64,000 nt of DNA from an uncultured Draconibacterium sp. (GCA_947492175.1 CANLMQ010000015.1:62001-126000); one strand, 5' to 3'. Counted from the stretch's first letter, positions 9,405 through 18,493 are shown. Notes: generated by a model from the letters alone, not told the origin. Made by a program: numbers and translations.

Positions 9405-10451
9405 TCAGTTAAAATCCAGTAAAACTTTAATGTTATCTGCCGGATTCTCCTCCAAAAGTTCAAAACCTTTTTGAGTTTCAGATCCGTGTATGACTTTTGA
9501 AATCAGGGCTTCAGGTTTTAATCTGTTGTTGTTTAGATGATCGATTACCTCTGCAAACTCGCCATGACTGACACGGGATGTAATTATTGTTCCTTCTTTC
9601 CAGATTAATTCTTTAAAAACAACAGGTGCCGGTTCTGCTCCCAGGCCTAATACACAGACTTTTCCACCTCCTTTAATCGACCGTATACAACCTACCACAG
9701 GATTTATGCCGTCTTCAATTTCAATGGCATGCCCAACTGCTTCAAAAGCAATATCCACACCATCTCCGCCTGTTAGTTCTTTAATTTTTTCAACCGGATT
9801 TTCCGTGTTTGCATTTATTGGTATTACATTTTTATAATACTTGGGGCCAATAGCCAACCGCGGCTCTAAAATATCTACCATAAAAACAGTATTGCTGGTT
9901 ACGGTTCTTACGGCTTCTAAAATGCATAAACCAACTTTGCCTGCTCCCCAAATAACAATGGTGTCATTTGCCTGTACGTTAGCCCGATTTTTGGCATGGC
10001 AGCCAATGGCAAGCACTTCAACCAGCGCAACATGTTCATCCGGAATTGCGGCGGGAACTTTATACAACATTGAGGGAGGCAGCGAAATGTATTCGCAGAA
10101 ACCACCGTTCGAATCAATACCAATAAGTTTAAGCGAAGTGCAGGCCGGATAGTGCCCTTTTTTGCATGCCGGACATTTCCCGCACCAAATTATTGGATCG
10201 GGGGCAACTTTTTCGCCAACTTCCCAACCGGTAACATTTGCTCCAACTTCGGCAACCGTTCCTCCAAACTCATGTCCCATAATCATAGGAGTTTTTGTGC
10301 GCGGGTGAAATTCTCCTTTAAATATATGCTGGTCGCTGCCACAAATGCAGCCAAAGCTCACTTTAATAAGTAACTCGTCAGGTTTGCACTCTGGCTTACT
10401 TACCTCTTTCCATTCGATATTGTTGTATTCAGTTAGAATTGCAGCCTTCAT
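9405..10451 (-). CDS. Zinc-dependent medium-chain alcohol/polyol dehydrogenase
   Basis: 348 residues of the MDR superfamily. The catalytic zinc site is visible as CICGSDQH near residue 38 and GHEFGG near 61. The structural zinc site is the four-cysteine cluster WCGKCPACKKGHYPAC. The Rossmann nucleotide-binding segment is TIVIWGAGKVGLCILEAVR. Length and motifs fit the threonine/sorbitol/L-iditol dehydrogenase group that oxidises a secondary alcohol with NAD(P). It is the first gene of a leftward pair with the FAD/Fe-S dehydrogenase, which suggests successive oxidation steps of one hydroxylated substrate (inference). The start is the ATG at 10449-10451 with MKAAILTEYN, typical for the family. 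The exact substrate cannot be read from the sequence. Confidence 0.9.
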   Translation of the reverse strand: MKAAILTEYNNIEWKEVSKPECKPDELLIKVSFGCICGSDQHIFKGEFHPRTKTPMIMGHEFGGTVAEVGANVTGWEVGEKVAPDPIIWCGKCPACKKGHYPACTSLKLIGIDSNGGFCEYISLPPSMLYKVPAAIPDEHVALVEVLAIGCHAKNRANVQANDTIVIWGAGKVGLCILEAVRTVTSNTVFMVDILEPRLAIGPKYYKNVIPINANTENPVEKIKELTGGDGVDIAFEAVGHAIEIEDGINPVVGCIRSIKGGGKVCVLGLGAEPAPVVFKELIWKEGTIITSRVSHGEFAEVIDHLNNNRLKPEALISKVIHGSETQKGFELLEENPADNIKVLLDFN

Positions 10452-10662
10452 TTATTCCATTTTTTAATGTTTAAAAGTAATACTTTAATTTAGGAACAGG
10501 ACATAAAACGAAGATGTGCAAAGCAGGTTTGATAATGTGTTGATGGGGGGATAACTGTTTATTGTATCCAATTCTTAACTTCTGCGTAACAAGTAGTAGC
10601 TGAAATAATTTTATTGTTTAATGTTCGCTCAAATGTACTGGCATTAACTAAAATTTACAATT

Positions 10663-11175
10663 ATGAAAATTATCAAAGTTACAACTATTGCATTTGTTAT
10701 TGGAATCCTGTTGCTTTCGTGCTCCAAAACTACTACTGAAACATTTGACGCAAAGTTCACCGGAGAATATGTGCGTATTTATACGGGAGTAGAGGTTATC
10801 GATTGTGCTGATGAATATGAGTGCCGGGTTGTTGTTGATTTTGAAGGAACGGCGAGTCAGTTTGGTAAAGTTAAAGGAACATTTAACTTTTGTGCCTGCG
10901 GCCCCGACGGAAAGTATGCACCAACCGATTCGTATTTTGTTTCTTCCACCGGCGATTCCCTCTTCTTTACATGTCACGGAAATGTTATCGAAGGAAGATT
11001 GGACGATCATCCGGAATTTGTTACCTCCTACTGGCGCGATCCTTTTGTTATTACAGGAGGTACAGGTCGTTTTGAAGGAGCTACAGGCGGCGGCACAACT
11101 GATGATTACAATAGCTCGGAAGATCCTAATTCGCATCATCACTGGATGGGGACGATTACGCTTAAGAAGGAGTGA
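10663..11175 (+). CDS. Lipoprotein with a small beta-barrel-like domain
   Basis: 170 residues with a lipoprotein signal peptide (MKIIKVTTIAFVIGILLLSC, lipobox LLSC at Cys20). The mature part has several cysteines (CADEYEC, CACGPD, FTCHG) and ends with VITGGTGRFEGATGGGTTDD, then HHHWMGTITLKKE. The GGTGRFEGATG-G motif is typical of small secreted beta-barrel proteins of the allene-oxide-cyclase-like/DUF3224 kind, which have no common enzymatic role. It is followed after 53 bases by the AraC-TPR regulator gene, so the two may form a transcription unit. Function unknown; a surface or periplasmic lipoprotein. Confidence 0.75.
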   Translation: MKIIKVTTIAFVIGILLLSCSKTTTETFDAKFTGEYVRIYTGVEVIDCADEYECRVVVDFEGTASQFGKVKGTFNFCACGPDGKYAPTDSYFVSSTGDSLFFTCHGNVIEGRLDDHPEFVTSYWRDPFVITGGTGRFEGATGGGTTDDYNSSEDPNSHHHWMGTITLKKE

Positions 11176-11228
11176 GGTAAATATTTGTTAAAGGTTAATT
11201 TCTCGGGACTTTCTTTTACTATGATAGT

Positions 11229-13103
11229 ATGGAAAAGAAATCTGATAAATCGTATAATAAGGACCGGGACCTGGCTTTATCGCCCCGCGATAAGCTTTAT
11301 GTGAAACGTTTAACCGATATTGTAATTGCTAACCTCAAAAACGAACATTTTGGAGTAAGCCAACTTGCACAGGAAATGGGGAATAGCAGGTCGTATATTT
11401 ACAGACGATTAAAAGCCTTAACCACAGAATCAGTAAGCCAGTTTATTTGTCGGATCAGACTTGAAAAAGCTATTGATTTACTTCAGGAAGGAGAATTGAC
11501 CATATCGGAGGTTGCATACGACGTAGGTTTTGGCAGTCCTTCGTACTTTATTAAATGCTTTCATGAATGTTACGGTTATTCGCCCGGAGATTTTTTAAAG
11601 AATAATAAAAAGGAAAATAAAGAAAAAGACAGGGAATGGTGGAAAAATCAGTTTTGGTTTCTTGTTATAGTAGTGGTTGTTGCCGGAGTATTAAGCGGTA
11701 TTTATTTTTCAGGAGATAACGTTTCAAATGAGCTGCCAAAGTCAATTGCTGTATTGCCATTAAAAAACTTAAGTACCAAATCCGAAATTCAGTTTTTGGG
11801 CGACGGCATTATGGAGGAGATTTTAAACCGTCTTTCCTATATTCACAACTTAGATGTAAGGTCGAGTGTTACTGCAGAAAAGTACCGTAATCCTATTAAA
11901 ACAATACCTGAAATAGCACAGGAGCTAAAGGTTAAATACGTGCTTACGGGAAGTATCTTGAAAGATGGAGAAAAGGTTCGGCTTTACGTACAACTCATTG
12001 ACGCCGGGAGCGACAAACAGCTGTGGACAGACCAGTACGATTATGAACTGGAAGATATTCTTCATTTTGTATCTGATGTATCCAGACAAATCGCAAATAA
12101 ATTGCAAACCGAACTTACAACGGGCGAGATTGACAAAATTGAAAAAGTTTATACAACAGACAACGAAGCCTATAATTTATACCTGAAAGGACGGTTCTTT
12201 TGGCATCGCAGAACAGAAGTTGATGTCAATAAAAGTATCTTCTATTACAGACAGGCAATTGAAGGAGACCCTGGTTTTGCTCTGGTTTATGCCGGGCTTG
12301 GAGAGTGTTATCTTGTACTAAGTATTTTTAAATGGATACCTGTCAAAGAGGGTGTAATAAAATGTAAAGAGTATTTAACAAAAGCCCTTGAATTAGATCC
12401 GATGCTGCCAGAAGCACATGCAGCACTGGGTAGCCTGGAATGTTATTTTAATTGGAATTGGCAATTTGTTGAGCAGGAATTTACAAAAGCGATAAACCTC
12501 AATCCCAATTATGCTACAGCCCATCAGTACTATGCGGAGTATTTAACAATTATGGGAGCCCATCAGGAAGCAAGGGGGCATATCAACAGGGCACTGGAAC
12601 TTAATTCAACTTCAATGATGATGAATGCGGTAAGCTCAATTTGTTATTATCAGGAAAAAAAAATTGCCGAAGCGTTAAAATCAGGAGAAAAGGCACTGGA
12701 GTTAGGAATCTATAAATACCAGAATGTGAGAAATTTTTTCTCTTACTATTATCTTGATCAATTTGAAAATGCGCTAAATGAACTGCAGAAGTATTTATTG
12801 TTGGAATTGCCCGGAGAAAATAATAACGAACTTTTGGAAAGAATCTATAAAGAATCAGGGATTAAAGGTGTTGCAAAATGGACAATACACCGCTTGATAT
12901 TGGAAGATGAACCGGATGACTATTTTATTGCCCGATTTTATGCCATATTAAGTGAAAAAGATTCTGTGTTGGTGTACTTAAACAAGGAATTAAATACGGG
13001 TATAAGAGGCCCATTCATGAAATATAATCCAGATTTTGAATTTTTGCATGAGGATTCCAGGTTCAAAGCGCTCCTGAAAAAAATGAACATGCCGGAAGAT
13101 TAG
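11229..13103 (+). CDS. Membrane-anchored AraC-type regulator with TolB-like and TPR domains
   Basis: 624 residues in an unusual order. An AraC/XylS helix-turn-helix lies at the N-terminus (about 20-120: FGVSQLAQEMGNSRSYIYRRL, then ISEVAYDVGFGSPSYFIKCF, GYSPGDF). A single transmembrane helix follows (about 140-160, FWFLVIVVVVAGVLSGIYF). Next is a FlgO/TolB-N-like domain (about 168-290: KSIAVLPLKNLS, GDGIMEEILNRLS, YVLTGSILKDGEKVRLYVQL), then TPR repeats (about 310-530: ALVYAGLGECYL, LPEAHAALGSLE, NYATAHQYYAEYL). By topology the DNA-binding domain is cytoplasmic and the TPR part periplasmic, as in CadC/ToxR-like one-component transducers. It lies between two secreted lipoprotein genes that may be its targets (inference). 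The ligand is unknown. Confidence 0.88.
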   Translation: MEKKSDKSYNKDRDLALSPRDKLYVKRLTDIVIANLKNEHFGVSQLAQEMGNSRSYIYRRLKALTTESVSQFICRIRLEKAIDLLQEGELTISEVAYDVGFGSPSYFIKCFHECYGYSPGDFLKNNKKENKEKDREWWKNQFWFLVIVVVVAGVLSGIYFSGDNVSNELPKSIAVLPLKNLSTKSEIQFLGDGIMEEILNRLSYIHNLDVRSSVTAEKYRNPIKTIPEIAQELKVKYVLTGSILKDGEKVRLYVQLIDAGSDKQLWTDQYDYELEDILHFVSDVSRQIANKLQTELTTGEIDKIEKVYTTDNEAYNLYLKGRFFWHRRTEVDVNKSIFYYRQAIEGDPGFALVYAGLGECYLVLSIFKWIPVKEGVIKCKEYLTKALELDPMLPEAHAALGSLECYFNWNWQFVEQEFTKAINLNPNYATAHQYYAEYLTIMGAHQEARGHINRALELNSTSMMMNAVSSICYYQEKKIAEALKSGEKALELGIYKYQNVRNFFSYYYLDQFENALNELQKYLLLELPGENNNELLERIYKESGIKGVAKWTIHRLILEDEPDDYFIARFYAILSEKDSVLVYLNKELNTGIRGPFMKYNPDFEFLHEDSRFKALLKKMNMPED

Positions 13104-13254
13104 GGGGAACATTCCGTTCAACATAGATTTTATAATTTCAACATAATTTCAACCTCTGGTAACATAGCTGTTAAGTCTACTTTTTGTCATTTCCCGAACT
13201 TGTATAAAGATTAAATCAATTTCCCAAAACGATTTTAACTTAAAAATTACTATT

Positions 13255-14550
13255 ATGAAAACACTATTTAAATTATTGTTTATTGCGGCTTGTATGGGTT
13301 TGTTTGCAGGCTGCGAGAAAGAGGAAGTTTTTTCCCCTGAAGAATATTCTGAAGAATTAAAAGCAGCGAAAATACGTGTTGAGCCAAGTACGGCTACAGA
13401 TGTATTGGTCAAAGCAGAAGAAGATTGGTACAATATTAATGAAGCGCTGCAAAATGCTAACCCGGGGGAAGTTGTTCAACTTGGTGCTGGTACTTTTTAC
13501 CTGCATAAAAGTATTATCTGCTGGGATTTTAACGGAACTTTGAAAGGTGCGGGAATGGGAAAGACTACAATTCAAACTGCTCCTGATATGTTATTTGATA
13601 GAACTGATTGTCCGCCTGTGACTTGGACATTTGAAGAGAATGACGGGGGATCTATGTTTTGCTTTCCACATGATTATACTGAAGATGAAAGAACGGTAGT
13701 AGTATCTGACCTGTCGATTGTTGTGAGCGAGCCAACTACCCCGTACATACGTTGGAGAAATTCCAATTCACATAATCCGATGGAATTTAATTCGATGCAC
13801 GCAATCTATGTATATAATGCTAATCTGGATAAGGATATGTCTAGTCCGATAGATTTAAATGTATTCTTTAAAAATATTGGTGTAATGGGCGAAAAAGAGG
13901 ATAATTATAATTACAATGGTTTTAGTATTTTTCATGGTTTAGCTGCTTCCGGATTATCAAACGGAAAGTTTGAAGCTAAAAATGTATATATTGAGAATGC
14001 TGCCGGGTGTGTCACGCCCTTTGCTTTCTATGGTGACGATGCTACAGTGACAGTAAAAAATTCCAGTTTAAAATCATGTGTTTTTGGTATTTATTCCTTT
14101 CTCAATCATAGCTGGACAGTTCTAAATAATGATATCGACGACAGCAAACTTGGTGTTGTAATGCTGAAACACAATCCATTGGGAGAAATACCGGAAGGAC
14201 CAGATGGAATTTCATCAGTTAAGAATAACAGAATCCATTTTGAGTTTTTACAAGGATTGGGCTTGGGAATACAGAATGTGGATAATGTTGAGATAAAAGA
14301 TAATACTTTCGTGGGAAGTAGCATTTTTGGCGGCATCGGAGGGGCAGGAGCCATCAAAGGAGGACAAAACTGGATAGTTAAAGACAATGACCTTTGTGGT
14401 GTAGTCCCTCAACCTCCATTTAATTGCACCATCTGGTTAAACAAATTAACGAATTCAGAAATTAAGGACAATGCCAATCAGCTTATAGGTGGGCCTGGAG
14501 CTTCAAATGTTTCCATTGCTATTGGAGAAGGCCGGGAATGCTACGATTAA
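13255..14550 (+). CDS. Right-handed beta-helix lipoprotein
   Basis: 431 residues. The signal peptide ends in the lipobox FAGC (Cys20), followed by an acidic run (EKEEVFSPEEYSEE). The mature protein starts with the pattern NINEALQNANPGEVVQLGAGTFYL and LKGAGMGKTTIQ, characteristic of pectate-lyase-like/parallel beta-helix proteins. It continues with rungs such as ATVTVKNSSLKSCVFGIYSF, WTVLNNDIDDSKLGVV and VEIKDNTFVGSS. No polysaccharide-lyase catalytic set could be assigned, so carbohydrate binding or lyase activity is inference. It follows the AraC-TPR regulator by 151 bases and ends before a strong terminator. Confidence 0.82.
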   Translation: MKTLFKLLFIAACMGLFAGCEKEEVFSPEEYSEELKAAKIRVEPSTATDVLVKAEEDWYNINEALQNANPGEVVQLGAGTFYLHKSIICWDFNGTLKGAGMGKTTIQTAPDMLFDRTDCPPVTWTFEENDGGSMFCFPHDYTEDERTVVVSDLSIVVSEPTTPYIRWRNSNSHNPMEFNSMHAIYVYNANLDKDMSSPIDLNVFFKNIGVMGEKEDNYNYNGFSIFHGLAASGLSNGKFEAKNVYIENAAGCVTPFAFYGDDATVTVKNSSLKSCVFGIYSFLNHSWTVLNNDIDDSKLGVVMLKHNPLGEIPEGPDGISSVKNNRIHFEFLQGLGLGIQNVDNVEIKDNTFVGSSIFGGIGGAGAIKGGQNWIVKDNDLCGVVPQPPFNCTIWLNKLTNSEIKDNANQLIGGPGASNVSIAIGEGRECYD

Positions 14551-14641
14551 TAGCTCTATTTAACTATGTTTTTCCAAAACTGATGTAGGGAACCAATTCT
14601 TAAATGATTTAATCTATGGTTCCAAAAATAGCAACAGTTTC

Positions 14642-14674
14642 CCCTCCGTTGTATTGGCAACGGAGGGTTTTTTT
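14642..14674 (+). terminator. Intrinsic terminator after the beta-helix lipoprotein
   Basis: Perfect 10-bp stem CCCTCCGTTG / CAACGGAGGG, loop TATTGG, then seven T. A textbook Rho-independent terminator 91 bases after the stop. Confidence 0.95.
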
Positions 14675-15111
14675 ATTGAACTGGTCACGCTAAGTTTTCC
14701 TGCTTAATAGTTGTTTTGTTGCTATTATTTACTAGCTGAACTTTCAGTTGTTGAGCTGGTTAACTTCCTGATGACTGGTGAGGCGTTGAGTTCTCTTAAC
14801 AAATCCCTGAGTCCTTCGAGCAGCAGGGAATAAACCGGATATTGTCTCTGCAAAACAGGAATAAAAACAAAGGTGAACATCAAAAACAGGAATTACGAAT
14901 GACCTTGTTTCTGTTTCCGGAAGCTCAAAAAACAACTATTGGAATAAGCAGTATTTAAAAATCAGAACGAACAAAAAAGCAGTAAGTAAAATCTTATTAG
15001 ATTTGTAAACCAGTAAATGAAGAAATAATCGTTTACATTCTATCAAATTAAGTATAAATCTGTCAAGCTATTTTAGGAAAGGTCAGGTCGACTGTCAATG
15101 TGCTACCCGCG
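14675..15111. other. Non-coding stretch before the 105-bp repeats
   Basis: No supported gene, RNA or mobile-element signature was seen. One short leftward frame near 14744-14935 has no recognisable similarity, start context or neighbours and is not called. Confidence 0.4.
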
Positions 15112-15426
15112 GAGTTAAATGTTTTGCATTGGCTGATGAAATCTTAACATCGCGACACCTCTGATCGAACTTTGGTGATGAATTTGCAATCTCCGGATTA
15201 CAATGTTTTCATCGTGGAGTTAAATGTTTTGCATCGACTGATGAAATCTTAACATTGCGAGACCTCTGATCGAACTTCTATGATGAATTTGCAATCTCCG
15301 GATTACAATGTTTTCATCGTGTAGTTAAATGTTTTGCATCGACTGATGAAATTTTAACATTGCGACACCTCTGAACAAACTTTCATGACGAATTTACAAT
15401 CTCCTGATAACGAAAACAGAGAGCGT
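15112..15426. repeat. Three tandem copies of a 105-bp intergenic repeat
   Basis: Copies start at 15112, 15217 and 15322, an exact 105-base period. A fourth, truncated copy begins at 15430 with GAGCTAAATG. Conserved segments in each unit include AGTTAAATGTTTTGCAT, CTGATGAAAT, CACCTCTGA or GACCTCTGA, and GAATTTGCAATCTCC. Copies two and three are the closest pair. All forward frames carry stops within a unit, so it is not a coding repeat despite its length being a multiple of three. It lies between a terminated gene and the LysO genes. Confidence 0.9.
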
Positions 15427-15618
15427 ATGGAGCTAAATGTTTAGGAGGTTTTTATTCTGCACTTCCGTCTGGTAAACGAGATAATGTATATATTCGAACT
15501 GTTTTTCATACGATTAAAATTGTTTATTTATAAAGTATCGTATGGAACTCGATGTATTTTTAATCATCTTCTTGGGTGTGTATATTTTACATCTTCGTTT
15601 CATCCGTAATAAAGTTTT

Positions 15619-15915
15619 ATGGTTACAGTATTGGTATTAATGACAATTGGTATTTTCCTGGGAAGGTATTTGGGCCGTATTCCCAAATTAATGAAAGTGG
15701 TTGAAAAATTAATTTCGTATGCGATTTTCCTGCTTTTGTTTTTACTGGGGATTTCGGTAGGGGTAAATAAAACAATTATCGATAATCTTGATAATATAGG
15801 AATGAAGGCTTTAGCCATTACTGTCGGAACTATAGCGGGGAGTGTTATTGTATTGTGGATATTGTACAAAACAATGTTTTCAGCAGATGTAAAGGAGGGC
15901 CGTTATGAAGAATAG
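15619..15915 (+). CDS. LysO-family lysine exporter, N-terminal subunit
   Basis: 98 residues with two or three transmembrane helices (LVLMTIGIFLGRYLGRIPKL, then YAIFLLLFLLGISVGVN, then ALAITVGTIAGSVIVLWILY). The GISVGVNK motif recurs in the next protein as GISIGADK, showing the internal symmetry of the DUF340/LysO family. In Escherichia coli LysO is a single chain; here the N-terminal portion is a separate gene that overlaps the next by 11 bases. The two chains together have 299 residues, roughly the length of the single-chain family members. Probable role: a half-subunit of an inner-membrane L-lysine exporter (family knowledge). Substrate not shown directly. Confidence 0.82.
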   Translation: MVTVLVLMTIGIFLGRYLGRIPKLMKVVEKLISYAIFLLLFLLGISVGVNKTIIDNLDNIGMKALAITVGTIAGSVIVLWILYKTMFSADVKEGRYEE

Positions 15916-16510
15916 TCTTATAATTCTGGCGTTTTTTTCGATAGGTGTTTTGGCGGGTGTTTTCAATTTTTTACCTGATTTTATTATTGAAAACGATTAT
16001 AGCATGTATGCTCTCTACGGACTTATGTTTTTGGTTGGTATTAGTATTGGTGCCGACAAAGATTCGTGGAAAGTTATTAAACAAATGAATGTTAAAGTAT
16101 TGCTGGTTCCTGTTGGCGTTGTTTTGGGGACGCTTGGAGGAGCTGCATTGGTCGGGTTGTTTTTAACCGATTTGGGCATAAAAGAATCGATGGCTGTTGG
16201 TGCAGGCTTTGGCTACTACAGTTTGTCAAGCATTTTTATTACCCAAATTCATAGTGAAACACTTGGGGTAATTGCCCTTTTATCAAATATTTTGCGGGAG
16301 ATATTTACCCTGCTGGCCACCCCGTTACTGGTTCTGTATTTTGGAAAACTGGCAGGGATAGCATCAGGAGGCGCAACTTCAATGGACACAACCATGCCCA
16401 TTATCGTTAAATATTCAGGAAAAGAGTGGGGGGTAATTGCTGTCTTTAGTGGTGTAATTTTAACTATAATTGTTCCGTTTTTAGTGAGTTTTATTCTTGA
16501 AGTTTTATAG
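15905..16510 (+). CDS. LysO-family lysine exporter, C-terminal subunit
   Basis: 201 residues with about six membrane helices. Motifs are MFLVGISIGADKDSWK, VPVGVVLGTLGGAALVG and the conserved central segment VGAGFGYYSLSSIFIT, followed by LALLSNILRE-type sequence (here ALLSNILREIFTLLATPLL). These fit the C-terminal part of the DUF340/LysO family. The ATG lies inside the end of the preceding gene (11-base overlap), so translational coupling and a two-chain transporter are likely. It converges on a leftward lipoprotein gene only five bases away. The split form is known in other Bacteroidota; lysine specificity is inferred from the family. Confidence 0.85.
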   Translation: MKNSLIILAFFSIGVLAGVFNFLPDFIIENDYSMYALYGLMFLVGISIGADKDSWKVIKQMNVKVLLVPVGVVLGTLGGAALVGLFLTDLGIKESMAVGAGFGYYSLSSIFITQIHSETLGVIALLSNILREIFTLLATPLLVLYFGKLAGIASGGATSMDTTMPIIVKYSGKEWGVIAVFSGVILTIIVPFLVSFILEVL

Positions 16511-16515
16511 CTTTT

Positions 16516-17649
16516 TTACCTGTATCTTCTGAAAAACTGGTTAAGCTCTCTGCTTAGCCGGTCGTAAATGGGCCGTGTAAATTCAATAAACAAATCCTGA
16601 TGTGGAGGAAGCGGCAGCGCTTTATTTTTTGTGAGTTCGAACTGCTGGTCTGATAAAGCTTGTTCGTCGCCCACATAAATGGCATATTGATTTTCCCAGG
16701 TAAAAGAGCCGGGAATAAGGTTGTCGCGCAATAAATTATTGGTGTTAAAATCGATAATACGATAATTTAATCTACCACCCGAAATCACTTTGTCGGAAAA
16801 GGTCTTTAGTTTTGCTTTGTAGGTTTTGTAGCTTACCCTGGTGGTATCTTTTGTTTCAATTTTTACTCGTTTGGTCAGTTGTTCTTCCTTTTCACTCCGA
16901 ACGACATTGCCTACCGAGAAATCGAAAAATTCCATTTGTACAATAAAATCCGGGTGTTGAATGTTGTAATCTTCAGCTTGTTGAGGCGAGTAGAAGTTTA
17001 CAAAACTTCTTTCTGGGTAGCTGTTGTGCAAAAATTCAAATACCTGGTTGTAAAAGAATTCAGAGCTTAACTTATAAGTTCTCGATTGAACAGTGGCTGC
17101 TTCAACAATAACTTTATAAGTAGCCATGTTTTTGGCTGTTTCCAGTTCGTTTAATACATTTTCGTAACCGGGAATTAACTGGTTGGCTTTGTAAAAGTGA
17201 TCGAAAGCAGTTCGGGCAGATTCCCGTGTATTTTGATCTAACAAATGAATTCCTGTCTGGTAACGTTCTTCTGCAGCTTTTTCGTAAGCCATATTCAGTT
17301 CCGAAGTAAACGTTTTTGGATTGGCAATGATTTTTCGGGCTGCAGGTGTACTTCTTATCAGATCCGACAAACGATTTACCTGGTGCATAGTATTTATGGT
17401 TTGTTCCCATTTAAATGCCTGGTTCGACGAGAGCGTTAAATCCAGTTCTTCCTGCGACCATTCAATGGCCATGGGATACCCTTCTTTTATTACGGTTGTT
17501 GCTTTTGCGTTGTCAGGGTCCGACTTTAAGCGTTCAACTGCCTTTGTTACTGCCTGGTAGTAATTGCCTTTTTGTAAAGCTTTTTTCCCGGTTGAGCAAG
17601 CGAAGAATACAAGTGGAAATAAAAGAAGAATGAGTTTGTTTTTTTGCAT
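16516..17649 (-). CDS. TPR-like lipoprotein of unknown function
   Basis: 377 residues with a lipoprotein signal (MQKNKLILLLFPLVFFACS; lipobox ending at Cys18) followed by GKKALQKGNYYQAVTKAVERL, a TPR-like helical hairpin. More helical repeats follow (about 130-190, for example AFDHFYKANQLIPGYENVLNE). The C-terminal half is beta-rich and contains VKIETKDTTRVSYKTYKAKL and LNYRIIDFNTNNLLRDN. This layout occurs in conserved Bacteroidota envelope lipoproteins without an assigned role. It stands alone, oriented leftward upstream of the sirtuin gene in the same direction with a 66-base gap. Function unknown. Confidence 0.78.
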   Translation of the reverse strand: MQKNKLILLLFPLVFFACSTGKKALQKGNYYQAVTKAVERLKSDPDNAKATTVIKEGYPMAIEWSQEELDLTLSSNQAFKWEQTINTMHQVNRLSDLIRSTPAARKIIANPKTFTSELNMAYEKAAEERYQTGIHLLDQNTRESARTAFDHFYKANQLIPGYENVLNELETAKNMATYKVIVEAATVQSRTYKLSSEFFYNQVFEFLHNSYPERSFVNFYSPQQAEDYNIQHPDFIVQMEFFDFSVGNVVRSEKEEQLTKRVKIETKDTTRVSYKTYKAKLKTFSDKVISGGRLNYRIIDFNTNNLLRDNLIPGSFTWENQYAIYVGDEQALSDQQFELTKNKALPLPPHQDLFIEFTRPIYDRLSRELNQFFRRYR

Positions 17650-17715
17650 TTCGAATCACGTAAATTTAGGGAGGCAAAGATAGTTTTTTCGCGAAAGCAT
17701 TTTCGTTTTTCTGAA

Positions 17716-18483
17716 CTATAAATAAAGAAGCTTCCCGATTTCCTGCATGGCTTCCGTGGCCTTCATCTCCAGAAAAACATCGGTAACTGTATTTGTAAAG
17801 TGCGAGGGTTTAATATTTATTTCTATGATTTTGGCTCCGTTTTCTTTTGCTTTAACCGGAATATCGGCTGCCGGCAAAACTTCGGCATTGGTACCTATAA
17901 TCAATAATACATCGGCTTTGGCAGCTTCTTCAAACGACCGTTTTTTTGCAAAGGCCGGAATAGGTTCATTAAAAAACACCATATCGGGTTTTAAAATACC
18001 TTTACAAACAAAACAAGTGGGCGGCAGGTAATTCAGGTCGGCAAAACTCATGTCGTATTCCGAACTGCATTCGGTGCATATCAATTGTTTATAAGTTCCG
18101 TGAATTTCATATACATATTTGCTGCCGGCTTTTTGATGCAGGTGATCGATGTTTTGCGTAATAACCGTTTCAATAAAACTACGTTCTTCCATTTTAGCCA
18201 GCATACGATGCGCAATATTGGGTTCGGCATCGCCTAAACTATCGTAAAAGATTTCTTTGATTTTGCGCCACGATTGCAATGGCTTTTTCCGGAAGAATTC
18301 AATCTCAAGAAAAATGGGATCGGTGGTATTCCAAAGTCCGTTTTCTCCACGAAAAGGAGGAATACCACTTTCAACAGAAATACCGGCTCCGGTAAAAGCC
18401 ACTGCATATTTTGCTTTTCGAATAATATAAGCAGCTTTCCAAAGCTTGTCGATCTGTTTTTTTGTAAGTCTGGTAGAATTCAT
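17716..18483 (-). CDS. cobB: Sir2-family NAD-dependent protein deacylase (CobB-like)
   Basis: 255 residues with the full sirtuin signature: the NAD-binding motif AFTGAGISVESGIPPFRG, the TQNIDHLHQKAG motif, and the catalytic histidine in YEIHGTYK. A zinc site consists of CTEC and CFVC pairs, and the C-terminal Rossmann part contains IIGTNAEVLPAADIP. It would remove acyl groups from lysines in the cytoplasm using NAD. It lies directly downstream of the acyl-CoA synthetase-GNAT fusion in the same direction, separated by a terminator-like hairpin, and 4.6 kb from acs. Reactivation of acetylated Acs is therefore the obvious candidate role (inference from the Salmonella/Bacillus paradigm). Confidence 0.93.
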   Translation of the reverse strand: MNSTRLTKKQIDKLWKAAYIIRKAKYAVAFTGAGISVESGIPPFRGENGLWNTTDPIFLEIEFFRKKPLQSWRKIKEIFYDSLGDAEPNIAHRMLAKMEERSFIETVITQNIDHLHQKAGSKYVYEIHGTYKQLICTECSSEYDMSFADLNYLPPTCFVCKGILKPDMVFFNEPIPAFAKKRSFEEAAKADVLLIIGTNAEVLPAADIPVKAKENGAKIIEINIKPSHFTNTVTDVFLEMKATEAMQEIGKLLYL

Positions 18484-18493
18484 TTGTATAAAA

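Noticed and set aside
9296..9463. N-terminal extension of the FAD/Fe-S dehydrogenase
   Set aside because: It would overlap the upstream dehydrogenase gene and does not resemble the family; the ATG at 9295 gives the normal N-terminus.
10648..11142. A leftward frame opposite the 10663 lipoprotein gene
   Set aside because: It is an antisense shadow; the forward frame has a clean lipoprotein signal and a family-like motif.
14744..14935. A 63-codon leftward frame
   Set aside because: No recognisable motif, signal peptide or start context; likely chance.
15112..15440. The 105-bp repeats as a coding repeat or CRISPR
   Set aside because: Forward frames contain stops in each unit and the units are directly adjacent without spacers.
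15430..15618. A lysine riboswitch upstream of the LysO genes
   Set aside because: The leader is short, and I saw none of the conserved L-box helices.
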